From Helicovermis profundi (GTDB lineage Bacteria; Bacillota; Clostridia; Peptostreptococcales; Acidaminobacteraceae), in assembly GCF_033097505.1 (NCBI RefSeq), contig NZ_AP028654.1, positions 3,048,001 through 3,112,000 on the forward strand: DNA of 64,000 nt, in the 5' to 3' direction. A model generated the notes under the pieces. It was not told the origin of the DNA. It saw only the letters and a list, made by a program, of their open reading frames with translations, and did no database searches. Position 1 is the stretch's first letter. Every line of letters begins with the position of its first letter. The position numbers and the translations under genes were made by a program. Shown in pieces: positions 62,962 through 64,000 of this stretch.

Positions 62962-64000
62962 TTAGTGTTCAATTTCATACTTTTTTAATTTTCTATATAA
63001 AGTACTTCTACTAATACCCAATTTTTCTGAAATCAATGAAATATTTCCATCGTACTTATTAAAAGTTTGCCTAATATAATACTTCTCAACGTCTTCTAAT
63101 TTAAGTGTTTTTTCAGTACTCAATTCTATATTAACTTCACTTTTATTCTTCGTATTATTAAGCATATCATAATCATTCAAATTTATTATATTATCAATGA
63201 TTGTATGGAGCTCTCTCATGTTCTTATGATAAGTTTTATTCAATATTTTACTTAATACATCTTTTACTAGAATCCTATTATTTACATCTTCTACCTTACA
63301 TCCACTTTCTTTTGCTACTTTGTATATTAAAGCTTTAACTATTTTTTTAATATCATCTCTTCTTGTGTTAAGCGACTTTAAAACTATAGGATAATGTTGC
63401 AACTTATCTGTAAAGCGATTTACACTTCTATTGAACTCTATTAAATTGTCATGTAGCAATATAATTCCTAAACCCATTGCAGATACATCGTTTCTTCGAT
63501 TCGTGTTAACCACTTTACACCTTGATATTTCTTCGATTTTTCTAAAATTGCCAATTGTCATATCATTTATGTTTTCAACAATTAATACACCATGAGTGAA
63601 AGTATTTAATTTTTTTTCAATTTCACTTGAAGTATCGTGAGAAGAATCTATTTTAATAATTCTCTCTCCACTAAAGTTCTTGAATGCAAAGAATCTTGCT
63701 ACTTCTTCTTTTCCAATTCCACTTGGACCTATAATAGAAATAATAGATTTATTTAAATTCTCATTTAACAATTTCTTTTTAACCTCATGGATATATTTTG
63801 AATCTCCAAATAAAACTTCAGGTGTTTTTTTTGAAATTTGATTTTTCAATTTGTACTCTTCAATATATTCATTACTATTTTTTTCATCTAAATTTAAATC
63901 ACTATCTACTATAGTGAATTTTGTTTTTTCTAGATCTATATTTAAAATTGTGTTACTTACTTTTATAAATTCTTCATTACTAATTGCTAACAATCCTATA
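62962..64000 (-). CDS. Degenerate NtrC-type AAA/Fis-HTH regulator, 5' end outside window
   Basis: The frame is open to the window edge (ATA GGA before the TTG at 63993), so the true start probably lies beyond it. The visible part has an AAA+ domain with Walker A ISIIGPSGIGKEEVARFF, a modified Walker B (GVLIVENIN), the C-terminal helical lid and a Fis-type HTH ending in GNISLISEKLGISRSTLYRKLKKYEIEH. The GAFTGA loop needed to contact sigma-54 is absent, so it is probably a sigma-70-type or non-activating regulator. It stands upstream of the HTH/coiled-coil genes. Confidence 0.75.
   Translation of the reverse strand, partial: IGLLAISNEEFIKVSNTILNIDLEKTKFTIVDSDLNLDEKNSNEYIEEYKLKNQISKKTPEVLFGDSKYIHEVKKKLLNENLNKSIISIIGPSGIGKEEVARFFAFKNFSGERIIKIDSSHDTSSEIEKKLNTFTHGVLIVENINDMTIGNFRKIEEISRCKVVNTNRRNDVSAMGLGIILLHDNLIEFNRSVNRFTDKLQHYPIVLKSLNTRRDDIKKIVKALIYKVAKESGCKVEDVNNRILVKDVLSKILNKTYHKNMRELHTIIDNIINLNDYDMLNNTKNKSEVNIELSTEKTLKLEDVEKYYIRQTFNKYDGNISLISEKLGISRSTLYRKLKKYEIEH

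Noticed and set aside
62962-64000. Sigma-54-dependent activator
   Set aside because: The GAFTGA loop is missing and no -24/-12 promoter is seen nearby.

Overview
The window is very A+T-rich and carries Firmicutes-specific gene sets: walRK with yycH/yycI/yycJ, rpsF-ssb-rpsR-yybS-gdpP-rplI-dnaB-purA, ffs-dnaX-ybaB-recR, class III fructose bisphosphatase, DnaD/DnaI-like replication proteins and a long SRP RNA. With the selenium-metabolism genes, the HD-GYP proteins and a Gram-positive-type Tad locus, this points to an anaerobic member of the Clostridia. I cannot name a species. Most genes lie on the minus strand, so the main direction of reading is from high to low coordinates.

Layout. 1-4360: a cut exported-protein gene, a Rossmann/chemotaxis-signalling fusion, a broken and an intact Rpn-type nuclease gene, a small zinc-finger gene and a 137-bp hairpin repeat. 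4360-7640: threonine dehydrogenase (tdh) and, divergently, release factor 3 (prfC) behind a leader with an AUG-UAA start-stop pair. 7654-12608: a group II intron placed against the fbp terminator. A 3,043-bp three-gene insertion sequence, with perfect 8-bp target duplications, splits its reverse transcriptase gene. 12690-24760: fbp, a MscS channel, the wal cell-wall two-component operon with an extra exported protein, and a LysM-G5-M23 envelope peptidase. 24900-28650: DnaD-like and DnaI/DnaC-like loaders, then purA. 28740-35370: dnaB, L9, GdpP, YybS, S18, SSB and S6. 35500-42730: an aminotransferase, the selenium-linked genes (yedF, DUF3343, a MocA-like transferase, yqeC), cvpA, a DUF5711-like protein and an rRNA methyltransferase. 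43100-50540: a soluble hybrid histidine kinase followed by an eight-gene Tad pilus locus. 50650-60310: L25, recR, ybaB, dnaX, two HD-GYP paralogues, SRP RNA, tRNA adenosine deaminase and tRNA-Arg(CCU). 60350-64000: unassigned genes with an OmpA-like domain, coiled coils, paired MerR-like HTH proteins and a Fis-type regulator cut by the window edge.

The most unusual feature is a set of six intergenic tandem arrays, at about 3984, 5565, 27050, 19941, 42791 and 51353. Each has its own sequence and its own period (126, 75, 84, 113, 86 and 111 bp) but the same plan: one complete long hairpin at one end, followed by direct repeats that keep the 3' half and have lost or eroded the 5' arm. Four of them share a cloverleaf-like module. 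In it an outer stem of the type AGCAGTGCGC/GCGCACTGCT encloses a long gene-specific hairpin, a short hairpin beginning CATAG, and a third hairpin. The paired bases differ between arrays in a compensating way. I know of no described element with this design.
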